Positions 7,807 through 17,900 of a stretch of DNA of 64,000 nt are shown here, piece by piece. The notes below the pieces were generated by a model. That model had not been told where the DNA came from. It worked only from the letters and a program-made list of their open reading frames with translations, and searched no databases. Positions within the stretch are counted from its first letter, which is position 1; every line of letters starts with the position of its first letter. Source of the DNA: Stieleria neptunia (lineage in GTDB: Bacteria; Planctomycetota; Planctomycetia; Pirellulales; Pirellulaceae); NCBI RefSeq assembly GCF_007754155.1, contig NZ_CP037423.1, positions 10,908,938 through 10,972,937 of the forward strand. Direction: 5' to 3'. The position numbers and the translations under genes were made by a program.

Positions 7807-10800
7807 TGCCAGTCGATTACGATCGAATTTGTCGAGAGAATCTCCGGAAGTTCGGTGAGGAAACGGCGCATCTGGAGATCCTCCGCGCGCTGTACAACAA
7901 ACGGACACACTTCATCTACGAGCTACTTCAAAACGCGGACGATGCGGAAGCGAAGCAAGTTCTGTTCGAAGTCGATTCCGGCGCCTTCATCTGCCGGCAC
8001 GACGGTCGCCTGTTTGCCGAACAGGATGTCATCGGAATCAGCGCCGTTTGCAACAGCACGAAAGTCTCGAATCTCAGCAAGATCGGCAAGTTCGGCATCG
8101 GGTTCAAGTCGGTCTACAACTACACTCGGACGCCCCAAGTGCATTCCGGTGAAGAGCACTTTCGAATTGAGCACTATGTTCGTCCCCGCCCGATCGCTCC
8201 CGAGCCTCATCTGCCTGGTTGCCCGACGAGCTTTGTCCTACCGTTTGACGCCGAGATCGACGCGGCGACGGCGCAACAGGAAATCGGCGAGGAACTGATA
8301 TCGCTGATCCCTCGAAATTTGTTGTTCCTCAATCATCTTCACCGTGTTGAATTCCGGATCGCGAATCGGCCATCGGTTTCACTCTTTCGTACGATCGACG
8401 ACAGGGGGACTCACGCCTGGGTGTCGGTCTCTCGTGCGTCTGAGGACTCGAGTTCGCAAGAACATTGGTTGGTCTTTCAGCGGCCCGTCGTGCGTTCCGA
8501 CGCGGACGGTCAAAACCGCGTGCAAATCGCATTCAAGCTTGAACGTGATACCGACGGCGGTCGTCCACGCGTCGAGCCGCTTTCCTCGCCGCCGTTGTAT
8601 GTTTCGTTTCCCACCGAACGACGTTTGCAAGTCGGCTGCATCATTCAGGGGCCATTCCGCACCAACCCGGCGCGCGACAACGTCCAAGAGGCAGACCAAT
8701 GGAACCGTCACCTTGCCGACGAAACGTCACAACTGCTCGCCGATACTCTGCCGGAACTTCGCGCCCTCGAGCTGCTGACAGCGGAACTGTTGCAATCCTT
8801 GCCGATCCAGCAGTCTGCTTTTCCCGAAGGATCTCTGTTTGCGCCCCTCTTTGACGCCACAAAGCTGGTTCTCGGCACTCAACCGCTGTTGCCGGCGGAC
8901 GACGGTTCATTCATCGAAGGCGCCGTAGCGCGCCTCGCCGGCTCCGATGACGTTCGTGACCTGATCGATGCGTCACAGCTTTCGGAGCTTACCGCCGATT
9001 CGCGGCTTGCCGTCGATTCACGTTCGGCCAAATGGCTCAGCGGAGACATCACCGCAAACAAAACGCCCGTGTTGAGGCGATTCCTGGTTGAAGAGCTTGG
9101 CGTCGAGGAGTTTCGGGCCAATCGTATTGGGGAACTGCTGACCGACGAATTTCTTCAGGCCCAAGAAGATGCATGGATGATTCGGCTGTATCAGTTTCTG
9201 CTGCACCGCGAATCACTCTGGTCGCAGCGCGGCGGTGGACGTCCCGGTGAATTGAGAAACAGGCGGTTGATTCGATTGGACTGTGGCCGTCATGTGGCGC
9301 CGTTTGACGAACACCTGTCACCCCTGGCATACCTTCCGAGCGAACGATGCAATACGTTTCCAGTGGTGAAACGGTCGATCGCCAGTGACCCGTTCGCGAC
9401 CGAGTTCCTCCAGCGGTTAGGGCTCACCGAACCGGATTTGACGGATGAAGTCCTCTTTGGCATCCTGCCCAAATACGACGATGCCGTCGACACGAATCCG
9501 GTTGACATCGATTCATACTGGGAAGACGTGTCGCAGATTGTTGCATCGCTCCAACACACCGATTCCATGTCGGTGGAAAAATGGAACCGTCTCCAGAGGC
9601 GACTTCAAGAGACCCCGTTTCTGCTCGCTGAAGACGTGCATGGAAGGACCGGCCTGGAGCGACCGGCCGCGATTTATCAGCGATCGCCCGAATTGCTGGC
9701 CTATTTTGCGGGGAATGATCAGGCACGCTTCCTAACGTCGGACGTCGCCCCGCGCGTCGAGCCGGGGCTAGCGAAGCTGCGTATCGCTTCGCTTCCCCGG
9801 ATCCGTCCATTGACTCCAGACTTATCCGATGAACAGCTTGCCGAACTCAGGGGCGGTCAAAAGTCGACTCGGGAAGAAACGCTCGTCGATTTTGATCTCG
9901 ATGGGCTGCAACACGCTCTGATGCAAATTCAGAACGCGGGTCCCCAGCTGGCCTTGGCACGATCCCTCTCGCTTTGGAATCTGCTCGAGCGTTTGTATGC
10001 GGACGGAAACGGCCGCGGATGGGAAGGAGAGCATCGGTGGTACTACCGCACCGAACAGGTTCGGTATTTCAACTCCCGTTTGGTGAAAACGCTCCAAGAA
10101 AGCGCCTGGCTGCCGACCTCCGAGGGGACGTTACGGCGTCCCACGGAAGTCGCGTTTGACGACCTGCCGTCTGGCTTTACGCCACACAAAAAACTGATCG
10201 ACCTGCTCGGGTTCCGCCAGTCGGAGCACGACGCGAGCGAGCGTGCGGCAGAGTTGCTAAGACCGTTTGGTGTGACCGCCGATGACCTGAAATTGATTCA
10301 ACAGGATCCGGATGGGTTTCAGCATTGGAGAGAATCGCAGCAGCGATCAAGGTCCCGCGAACACTTTCCAGATCGCCCTTCATCGAACCCGCAACGACGC
10401 GAGGAAAGGGTGATGGAGGAGGTTGCCGCTGCCCCAGAAAAACAGTTCGAATCCAAAACCAGGACGGTCCGTGTTTCCAAGAGCGGCATGGAAATGCGCA
10501 CTTGGCTGAGACGCCAATACACCGACGATTCGGAACAGATGTATTGCCAGATCACTCAACAGGTCATGCCGTTCCGAAAACGGAACGGTGACCACTATTT
10601 TGAAGCCGTCGAAATGTTTAGTGGTTTGGGCAAAGAACATCGCGCCGCCTATCTGGCCCTCTCTCCGGTCGCAGCCGCGAAGTACAAGGAATTCGTCAAG
10701 GCGGATGCAAAGGCGATGGAAGTATTTTGTGCGAGGATTCTGAAAACGACAGAGAATCAAATCCCACTCGAACTCGGTGATGAACGCGTGAACGTCCGAT

Positions 10801-10961
10801 TCACCGACCAGCACGCGCGCGATCTGCGCACCCTGTTGAAACAACTCGCCCCACTCCGAACTCCGTCACCGGCTGATCCACCAATCGGACCGCATCCTGT
10901 TGCCTTTCCGCAAACCGAAATCCCGACGATCAACTGTAACCGTACACCAGAACCGTTGTAG
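7803..10961 (+). CDS. Sacsin-like GHKL (Hsp90-type) ATPase, partner of the helicase
   Basis: A 1052-aa protein. The N-terminus carries the sacsin/NO VEIN type ATP-binding motifs: ELLQNADDAEA (about 40-50, catalytic Glu and Mg-binding Asn), HDGRLFAEQDVIGI (about 66-79), and KIGKFGIGFKSVYN (about 93-106, the ATP lid). Residues 300-860 have no recognised domain. After a charged linker (about 840-895) a C-terminal module has YCQITQQVMPF...YFEAVEMF...YLALSPVAAAKY (about 912-961), which looks like a small zinc-binding domain whose Cys ligands are mostly lost. The first ATG overlaps the helicase stop; a second ATG is at 7806. Sacsin-like proteins are large ATP-driven clamps or chaperones; in bacteria they often lie in defence islands. 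Their pairing here implies one complex. Confidence 0.82.
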   Translation: MMPVDYDRICRENLRKFGEETAHLEILRALYNKRTHFIYELLQNADDAEAKQVLFEVDSGAFICRHDGRLFAEQDVIGISAVCNSTKVSNLSKIGKFGIGFKSVYNYTRTPQVHSGEEHFRIEHYVRPRPIAPEPHLPGCPTSFVLPFDAEIDAATAQQEIGEELISLIPRNLLFLNHLHRVEFRIANRPSVSLFRTIDDRGTHAWVSVSRASEDSSSQEHWLVFQRPVVRSDADGQNRVQIAFKLERDTDGGRPRVEPLSSPPLYVSFPTERRLQVGCIIQGPFRTNPARDNVQEADQWNRHLADETSQLLADTLPELRALELLTAELLQSLPIQQSAFPEGSLFAPLFDATKLVLGTQPLLPADDGSFIEGAVARLAGSDDVRDLIDASQLSELTADSRLAVDSRSAKWLSGDITANKTPVLRRFLVEELGVEEFRANRIGELLTDEFLQAQEDAWMIRLYQFLLHRESLWSQRGGGRPGELRNRRLIRLDCGRHVAPFDEHLSPLAYLPSERCNTFPVVKRSIASDPFATEFLQRLGLTEPDLTDEVLFGILPKYDDAVDTNPVDIDSYWEDVSQIVASLQHTDSMSVEKWNRLQRRLQETPFLLAEDVHGRTGLERPAAIYQRSPELLAYFAGNDQARFLTSDVAPRVEPGLAKLRIASLPRIRPLTPDLSDEQLAELRGGQKSTREETLVDFDLDGLQHALMQIQNAGPQLALARSLSLWNLLERLYADGNGRGWEGEHRWYYRTEQVRYFNSRLVKTLQESAWLPTSEGTLRRPTEVAFDDLPSGFTPHKKLIDLLGFRQSEHDASERAAELLRPFGVTADDLKLIQQDPDGFQHWRESQQRSRSREHFPDRPSSNPQRREERVMEEVAAAPEKQFESKTRTVRVSKSGMEMRTWLRRQYTDDSEQMYCQITQQVMPFRKRNGDHYFEAVEMFSGLGKEHRAAYLALSPVAAAKYKEFVKADAKAMEVFCARILKTTENQIPLELGDERVNVRFTDQHARDLRTLLKQLAPLRTPSPADPPIGPHPVAFPQTEIPTINCNRTPEPL

Positions 10962-11134
10962 GTGCAGGGTTGAGAGCTCTGGTATCGCTAAGCAAATCAC
11001 CGCATTTTGCAATGCCTTCAGCTGCTTGGTTTGCCGAAAAGCTGAAGTATACTGGTGGACATGTGAGCCACAGGAACGAACAAAACTCTGTGTGGCACCT
11101 GATTTTCGATTTGTATTCTTGAAGCTACTTTGCT

Positions 11135-11698
11135 GTGCCACCTTTAGAAGAGCTTATCGAGCAGTACTACGCGTCGCTTCGCAAAAACGCAAGCCAAATG
11201 CTTCGGCGTTATCCGTCAATCAAACGGTGGGAGGAGACCGATGATGTTGTGCAACTTTCACTTGTGCGACTGATTCGCTCACTTGAGTCAACACCGCTTG
11301 AGTCAGAGCTACATTTCCGACGACTGGCAGGTTTGCAAGTTCGCAGGATGCTGATTGACTTGGCCCGTTCATTTTCCGGCCCCCATGGATTGAACCGCAA
11401 TCACGAAACCCACTATGGAAACAAGAGCTTGTACGAAAACCTTGCCGTACATGATGCAGGTACTGCAGGTGAAATCACGCTAGAGGACTGGGGCGAGTTC
11501 CATTTGCTCGTCGGTGAACTCAAGGGCGAAGACCGCGACATGTTTGATCTTTTGTGGTACTCAGGACTTTCGGTGGAAGCGGTTGCTACAATGCTGGGAA
11601 TCTCTGTTCGTTCGGTACAGCGAAGGTGGCGAAAGGCGAGAATTGAAGTGGCAAAGGCCTACCGTGGCCAGGCCGACGTAGCCGGCATGCTGCAATGA
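11135..11698 (+). CDS. ECF-type RNA polymerase sigma factor (planctomycete kinase-linked type)
   Basis: A 187-aa protein starting at GTG 11135. Region 2 is visible in the N-terminal half (WEETDDVVQLSLVRLIRSLES, about 29-50) and region 4 as a helix-turn-helix near the C-terminus (LSVEAVATMLGISVRSVQRRWRKARIEVAK, about 144-173). The spacing and sequence match ECF sigma factors that bacteria of this phylum place next to Ser/Thr kinases. Its stop overlaps the kinase start by four bases (11695-11698). By family, it directs RNA polymerase to an extracytoplasmic-stress or signalling regulon; direct control by the kinase is likely but inferred. The upstream ribosome binding site is weak. Confidence 0.88.
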   Translation: MPPLEELIEQYYASLRKNASQMLRRYPSIKRWEETDDVVQLSLVRLIRSLESTPLESELHFRRLAGLQVRRMLIDLARSFSGPHGLNRNHETHYGNKSLYENLAVHDAGTAGEITLEDWGEFHLLVGELKGEDRDMFDLLWYSGLSVEAVATMLGISVRSVQRRWRKARIEVAKAYRGQADVAGMLQ

Positions 11699-14600
11699 CC
11701 CATCATGGGGCAAGTTTGGATTGGGACGCTCTTTCAGCTGATGAGCGAGAAGCGGTTGAGGATGCTCTCGATGCGTGGGAGGCAGGCGGAACGGACAAGT
11801 CCAAGCTCTCAGTCTTTGAACTCTGTGACGATCCCAAGCTGACCCCCTTTATTGAACAGCGTATCGGTGAGCTCGAACGGGTTTCAATTTTCATTGACAC
11901 AGATATCACCAATGAAGAGTCACGTCCTGAAAATATCGGTCCCGTTCGAATCACAGAAGTGATTTCTCGTGGGATTTTGTGCGATGTGTTTCGTGGCAGG
12001 CAGCACGGTACGTCTCGTGATGTAGCGGTTAAGGTTCTGCACCGTAGTGGAAATCCGGGATCTGCCGAGAACGCATTTCGGCAAGAGATTGAGGTCCTTG
12101 CCAGGCTCAATCATCCGGGTGTTGCAAAGCTGTATTTTGCCGGTCGCACATCCGACGCCGGGCGGTCTTTGCCCTACTTTGTGATGGAATACCTTCCGGG
12201 GCCAAGTCTAATCGACTACGCAACGAAACAGGGTTTTTCAATCGCTGACCGTGTGGACCTGTTTGTCGAAGTGTGCGAGGCGCTTGGCAGCGCCCATCAA
12301 GCCGGAGTCATCCACCGAGACCTAAAGCCTTCTAATATTCTGACAACCGAGGATGGCCGACCAAGGATTTTGGATTTTGGGATTGCGAAACTCGTCAAGG
12401 CCACCGACACAGTCCATTCGCTCTATGGAATCGGAACACCGGGCTACGTGAGCCCTGAACAGCTTGAAAACGATGTCGCACAGGACACTCGTAGTGACAT
12501 TTATAGCCTGGGCGTTGTGCTCTATGAGTTGATCTCAGGGATGCTTCCCTACACGCGACCAATGGAGTCGATTGCTGACGCTGCCAATGCGGTGCTAAAC
12601 GGAGAGTTGGTTGATCTAAGAAAAAGGGCGCCGAATTGCCCACGTGACTTGGCCTCCATCGTCCACAAGTGCCTTCGGAAAGATCCCAGGCATCGTTACC
12701 AAAGTGTTGAGATGCTTTTAGCTGATTTGGGGCGATTTAAAAACGGTGACGCGGTAGGCGCGAGGTCGCAGTCTGCGTTGGAGTCGTCGTGGAGGTTTGC
12801 TCGTAAATATTGGATCTCGACCACGCTTGCCTGCGCCGTGTTTCTGGCATTTTCTCTTGGAGGACTCACCGCATTTGTATTTTGGAAGCGATCGGAGCAG
12901 GCACGTCGCTTATTGAGTGACGAATTGGCGTTGAGGCGTCGGTCCGCGTTCAATCAAGTTCTTGCCAACGCCGACCGAAACTGGCAGGCATCACCCGACC
13001 TTGTACGTGGCTGGCTGGATGACGCCGCAACAGCACAGGAGCTGCCGTTTTCGGGCTTTGCAGCAAGGGTGCAAACACACCGAACCAAGCGTGTGGTCAA
13101 TGAGTTCAAGGCCCATGCCAATGCAGTCAGGGAACTTGCTTACTCAGCTGACAACAGCAAACTCGTCACTGCCGATGTTTCGGGAATCGTGCATGGGTGG
13201 GATCTTGAATCGGGGAATCGGATTTGGCAACGAAGATTTGGTCCGCAAAACGTGCGAGGATGTTCGACAAGTCCGGATGGCGAAGTGCTGCTGGTTACAA
13301 CCTCCGGTGGGTTGAGCCTCCTTGATCTCGCGAGCGGGCAAACGCTTGCGGAGCAAAGCACAGGGTTCAGAGACACCGTTGACGCATCGTTCTCGCCAAA
13401 TGGAACGCTGGTTTATGCCAGGGGCGACGGCAACCGGATCTCGGTTTGGGATTCTGGGTTAAACGACCACCAAGGGCTGTATGTTGCGCCGTTTAAGAGA
13501 GTGTTGCTTGCAGCAATCGACGCAGACGCAAACAGGATGATCGCTGTGAGTCAAAACGGAGAGGCCGTTGCCTGGAATCTGGGCGATGACAACTACCAAA
13601 GCTTACTGAAACCTCAGTCACGAACCTTTAACGATGGTTCCATCTCCGCAGATCTTAGCCGTCTTGCATTGGGTGGGCCACGTGGTGAATTTCGAATCTT
13701 TGATCTCAACTCACAGCAAGCTGTTTTGGTAGATGAAGAAAATGGAGAACGGTTTGATCGAATTGGTTTTTCGGCTGATCGTCAGTGGCTGATTTGCGTT
13801 AGCCGACGGCGGGTTCTTGGTCGACATGCGGCTTCCGATTGGAGCACGAAGTGGACGCGATTTGTTGATCATAATGCAAGTTGCCTTCAATGCGCCCATT
13901 CCCAGGACGCCTACGCTCTCGGCTTTGAAGATGGTTTCGTGCAGCATTGCAGAATGAGCTCAGAGCCACTGGGAACAGTGATCGCAAGCGACCTTCCTCG
14001 CCCCTTGCACGTCAGTGTCAACGAACAGAACAATCGGGCAATCGTTGCAGGCGACTTTCAACTTGAAATCGACACGGCAACTGGTGCCATCGTTCGCAGA
14101 TTTTATGGGATCGACGGGCCCTGCCTGGGCATCTGCTGGCACCCCGATGGCACACTTGATATCGCAACGGGAAAACGTCGCCAATTGCTCCGATCAAGCC
14201 CAGGGCAGTCTGATTGGGTTTCCATCCTCAATTCAAAGCATTCGATTCAGTGCCTGGCATGCGACAGGGCTCGTGACAGAGCAGTCGCCGGGCTGGGAAA
14301 AGGAGAGATTGCCGTTTTGGACTCGCGCGCTGGAAAGCTTCGGCACACATTTCGAGCTCACGATGCAACCGTCACAGCCCTCGCGGTCCATGTCGATTCA
14401 GGGATGATTGCCAGCGGAGCTGAAAACGGTGAAGCCGCTCTTTGGGACAAGGACCATCACTTGCTGGGACGCTGGCAGCCGCATCAAGGGAGAGTCACCG
14501 ACCTCGCATTTTCCGCCGATGGAAAACGACTTTTTAGCGTCTCCCGCGATTGCTCGTTGGGCATCTTTGACATTTCAGCGTTCGCGCCGCGAAGCGCAGT

Positions 14601-14847
14601 GCATCTTGGTGTCGATCGCCTCCATGCCGTTGCGGTTTCGTCCGACGGACAAACACTGGCGGTGGGAGGAGACGGCTGTGACATTCTGCTCTGTGATGCC
14701 GTCACAGGCGAGTTCCAGGCGAGCCTCACTGGGCACGACGAACGGGTGACCGATTTGCAGTTTTCTGCCGATGGTGACTCGCTGTATTCCGTCTCGCTTG
14801 ACGGAACGTTTCGCTGCTGGAGACCTGAAACATCCACCTCAAATTAG
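11695..14847 (+). CDS. Membrane Ser/Thr protein kinase with C-terminal WD40 repeats
   Basis: A 1050-aa protein. The PknB-like kinase domain spans about residues 80-350: K113 in VAVKVL, HRDLKPSN with D209, DFG with D227, and GTPGYVSPEQ in the activation segment. The glycine-rich loop is atypical: ISRGILCDVF keeps only the second of the three usual glycines. One transmembrane segment (about 372-397) follows a basic stretch. The remaining 600 residues form WD40-type repeats (for example NAVRELAYSADNSKLVTAD, ERVTDLQFSADGDSLYSVS), probably one or two beta-propellers outside the membrane. By family it phosphorylates Ser/Thr in response to a ligand bound by the propeller. It is co-translated with the ECF sigma factor, a known planctomycete arrangement; the following surface-protein gene may be a target. 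Confidence 0.92.
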   Translation: MTHHGASLDWDALSADEREAVEDALDAWEAGGTDKSKLSVFELCDDPKLTPFIEQRIGELERVSIFIDTDITNEESRPENIGPVRITEVISRGILCDVFRGRQHGTSRDVAVKVLHRSGNPGSAENAFRQEIEVLARLNHPGVAKLYFAGRTSDAGRSLPYFVMEYLPGPSLIDYATKQGFSIADRVDLFVEVCEALGSAHQAGVIHRDLKPSNILTTEDGRPRILDFGIAKLVKATDTVHSLYGIGTPGYVSPEQLENDVAQDTRSDIYSLGVVLYELISGMLPYTRPMESIADAANAVLNGELVDLRKRAPNCPRDLASIVHKCLRKDPRHRYQSVEMLLADLGRFKNGDAVGARSQSALESSWRFARKYWISTTLACAVFLAFSLGGLTAFVFWKRSEQARRLLSDELALRRRSAFNQVLANADRNWQASPDLVRGWLDDAATAQELPFSGFAARVQTHRTKRVVNEFKAHANAVRELAYSADNSKLVTADVSGIVHGWDLESGNRIWQRRFGPQNVRGCSTSPDGEVLLVTTSGGLSLLDLASGQTLAEQSTGFRDTVDASFSPNGTLVYARGDGNRISVWDSGLNDHQGLYVAPFKRVLLAAIDADANRMIAVSQNGEAVAWNLGDDNYQSLLKPQSRTFNDGSISADLSRLALGGPRGEFRIFDLNSQQAVLVDEENGERFDRIGFSADRQWLICVSRRRVLGRHAASDWSTKWTRFVDHNASCLQCAHSQDAYALGFEDGFVQHCRMSSEPLGTVIASDLPRPLHVSVNEQNNRAIVAGDFQLEIDTATGAIVRRFYGIDGPCLGICWHPDGTLDIATGKRRQLLRSSPGQSDWVSILNSKHSIQCLACDRARDRAVAGLGKGEIAVLDSRAGKLRHTFRAHDATVTALAVHVDSGMIASGAENGEAALWDKDHHLLGRWQPHQGRVTDLAFSADGKRLFSVSRDCSLGIFDISAFAPRSAVHLGVDRLHAVAVSSDGQTLAVGGDGCDILLCDAVTGEFQASLTGHDERVTDLQFSADGDSLYSVSLDGTFRCWRPETSTSN

Positions 14848-14970
14848 GGGGCGTGTCGGCCTCGGCAGAAGTCGCAAAAAAGATTGATTTGGTGCGTCGC
14901 AAACCGATGCGGCACTCGCAGTGATTGGTACGAGATCGCATTTGTTCCGCGTACCCGACCTGTCGCACCG

Positions 14971-17900
14971 ATGAAAAAGCCCCGAAGACCCGCAAAACAG
15001 CGAGTTCGCCGCCCCCTCGTTGAAACCCTTGAGCGGCGCGATTTACTGTCAGCATTGTCAGTCGTCAATACAGCCGATAGTGGCCCGGGCTCGCTACGCG
15101 CCGCGATCGAACAAGCGAACGTCGCCACCGCCCCGGTCACGATCCAATTTGAAATCCCAACCTCCGACGCAAACTACGTCGATGTGGATTCACATTTGGC
15201 TGGTGGTGATGCCCAGCCCGACGCGTTCGTCATCACTCCTCTCAGCCCGCTTCCCACGCTGAACAACGCCAATGCTTCTGTCAAAATTGATGGTCGCAGC
15301 CAATCCGTTTTCGGAGGCGATTCGAATCCGTTTGGGCCGGAGGTTGTCATTGATGGCTCCTCATCTGGGTCTGGACCGGGGTTCCTGATTGTAAGATCTC
15401 ATGGAAACGAAATCGTCGGGCTAAATATCCATAGTTTCTCGAGCAATGGGATCGCTGTCGGTGCAGGCCATTCCAATCGGTTTGCGGGGAACTATATCGG
15501 AACCGACGCAACGGGCCGATTCGCCATGCCCAATGGCGGCGACGGTATCCGCCTTAACAACACTGCGAAAGACAATCTGATTGGAGGGGTGACTGCCGCA
15601 GACCGCAATGTTATCTCGGGAAACAACATGCGAGGCATCACGATCAGCAGAGAGGGCACCTCGTTCAATACGATTGTCGGAAACTTCATCGGTACGAATG
15701 CTTCCGGAACCAATGCGATTCCAAACAGACTTGACGGGATTTCGATCCGCGAGGGCGCCTCAGAGAACATCATCGGAACGAACGATGATGGTACGAATGA
15801 CCAAAGCGAAGGCAATGTCATTTCAGGCAATGGTGAGCAGGGAATCGCTGTTGGCGATTCGGGAACGCAAGGCAATTTGATCGCCGGCAACTTGATTGGC
15901 GTCTCACCGTCCGGCACGATCGCGCTTCCGAACTCCTTGTCAGGTGTGTTGTTGTCTGACAGCACCTCGAACAACATCATCGGTGGAAATGGTCTTCACA
16001 GTACGAACGTGATTTCCGGAAATGGTGCATCGGGAATCTCCATCGTCAGCAATTCCATTGGCAACACCATTGCCGGCAACCACATTGGCACCGACGCGAC
16101 CGGCGGCAGCGCAGTCGGAAATACAATGTTCGGAATTTTTGTGGGTGATGGTTCCGATCACAACCGCATCGGCACCGACGGCGATGGAGTCGGTGACCTT
16201 AGTGAGAAGAACTTGATTTCCGGAAACCTGCTCCATGGGGTGCGTCTTGGTGGATCAGCGGGTGTTGTCATCGCAGGAAATTACATCGGGACGAATCTCG
16301 CAGGCGACGCAGCGATTCCCAATGGAGACTCGGGCGTACAAGTCGCCTATGGTGCGACCCTGAACTTCATTGGCACCAATGGCGATGGCATTGGTGATGG
16401 TGTTGAAGGAAACCTGATTTCAGGAAACGCGATCGACGGAATTCAATTGTCGGGTCCCAACACGGCATACAACTTTGTTGCCGGCAATCGGATCGGCACG
16501 GATGCGACAGGCAATGCGGCTTTGGGAAATCAGGGGGGAGGGATACTGCTTGTCTACGGAACGCACGACAACCACATCGGCACCGATGGTGATGGGATCT
16601 CCGATGCGCTGGAGCGAAATGTCATCTCTGGAAACGCCTTTACCGGGGTATCCATTCAAGGCGGTGGCTTGACCGTCGAGAACAACGTGGTTGCAGGAAA
16701 TCTGATTGGAACCAACGCTGCTGGATTGCAGCCGATTCCCAATGCTTTTGAAGGGATTCGACTTTGGCTCGGTGCTGCTGAGAATTTGATCGGGACAGAC
16801 GGCGACGGCATCGCCGACGAAGCCGAACGCAACGTGATCGCGGGCAATGGGCGGAACGGCATCTGGCTCTCACCGTCCGAAGCCTCCGCGAACACCATCG
16901 CAGGAAACTCCATCGGGAAAGACTTCACGGGTGCGACATCGATTGCGAATGGGACGGGATCAGCAGTGGGGCGATTGGAGGACGGCTACCAACCGACCGT
17001 CAACGGCTCCAATGGAATCGGTCAGATGGAGACCTATCCCGTGTACCGAGATTTTACTCCCGGCAGCCATGTTGCTGTTGGTGGCAAGCTGATCGTTGAT
17101 GCGATCAGCGATGCGAGCGGACATGAGCTGCAGGTCTTGGACACAGGCACTTTTGAAAACACCGTAGTGGATGTTGTCCCCGGACCCCTCGGTTCGAACC
17201 CGAGAAATTTGACCGCAGTCGGCACGAATATTTATTTCATTGCGGACGACCACATCGCCGGCACGGAGATCCGCTGGTTCGACTTGACGGACCCGACGCT
17301 AGCCGTTTCAACACTGGATCTCGTTCCCGGAGCAGCGAGTTCCATCATCAATGTGCTAGTCGGTTTAGAAGTCGTCGGTAATGAGCTCTTCTTTGTTACA
17401 ACAGACGAAAACGGACACTTCCTTCATTGGTTTGACACAACATCCATCTCACCGCAGGTAAGCGTTGTTGAGTTTGGCCCCGGTATCAGCACAACCGACG
17501 CCCCAGGAGCACAAACGGGATTCGTTCGTTCTGGAGACCGAGTGTACTTTACCTCAGGAGGCTTCGATCAAGGAGTCGAATTGCGCTGGGTTGACCTGGC
17601 ATCCGACTCACCAACGGTCCACTCCATCGATCTCTATCAAGGGTCCTCGTCCTCCAGAATCGGAGATCTTCAGCTCATTGGAGACAAACTCTATTTTATA
17701 GGCGACTCATCTCACCCCAACGCTGTCAGTGATGCCTTGAGATGGATTGACACCACTTCGCCGGATCCAGTCGTCAATACCGTCACCGGCGATCTCGCCC
17801 CGATTAACGGTTCAGCGGGAGAAGCCGGATTCATCTCGATCGGAAGTAAGCTCTACTTCAATGCGTCGGACCCACTACTCGGGCACGAAGTGTTTTGGAT

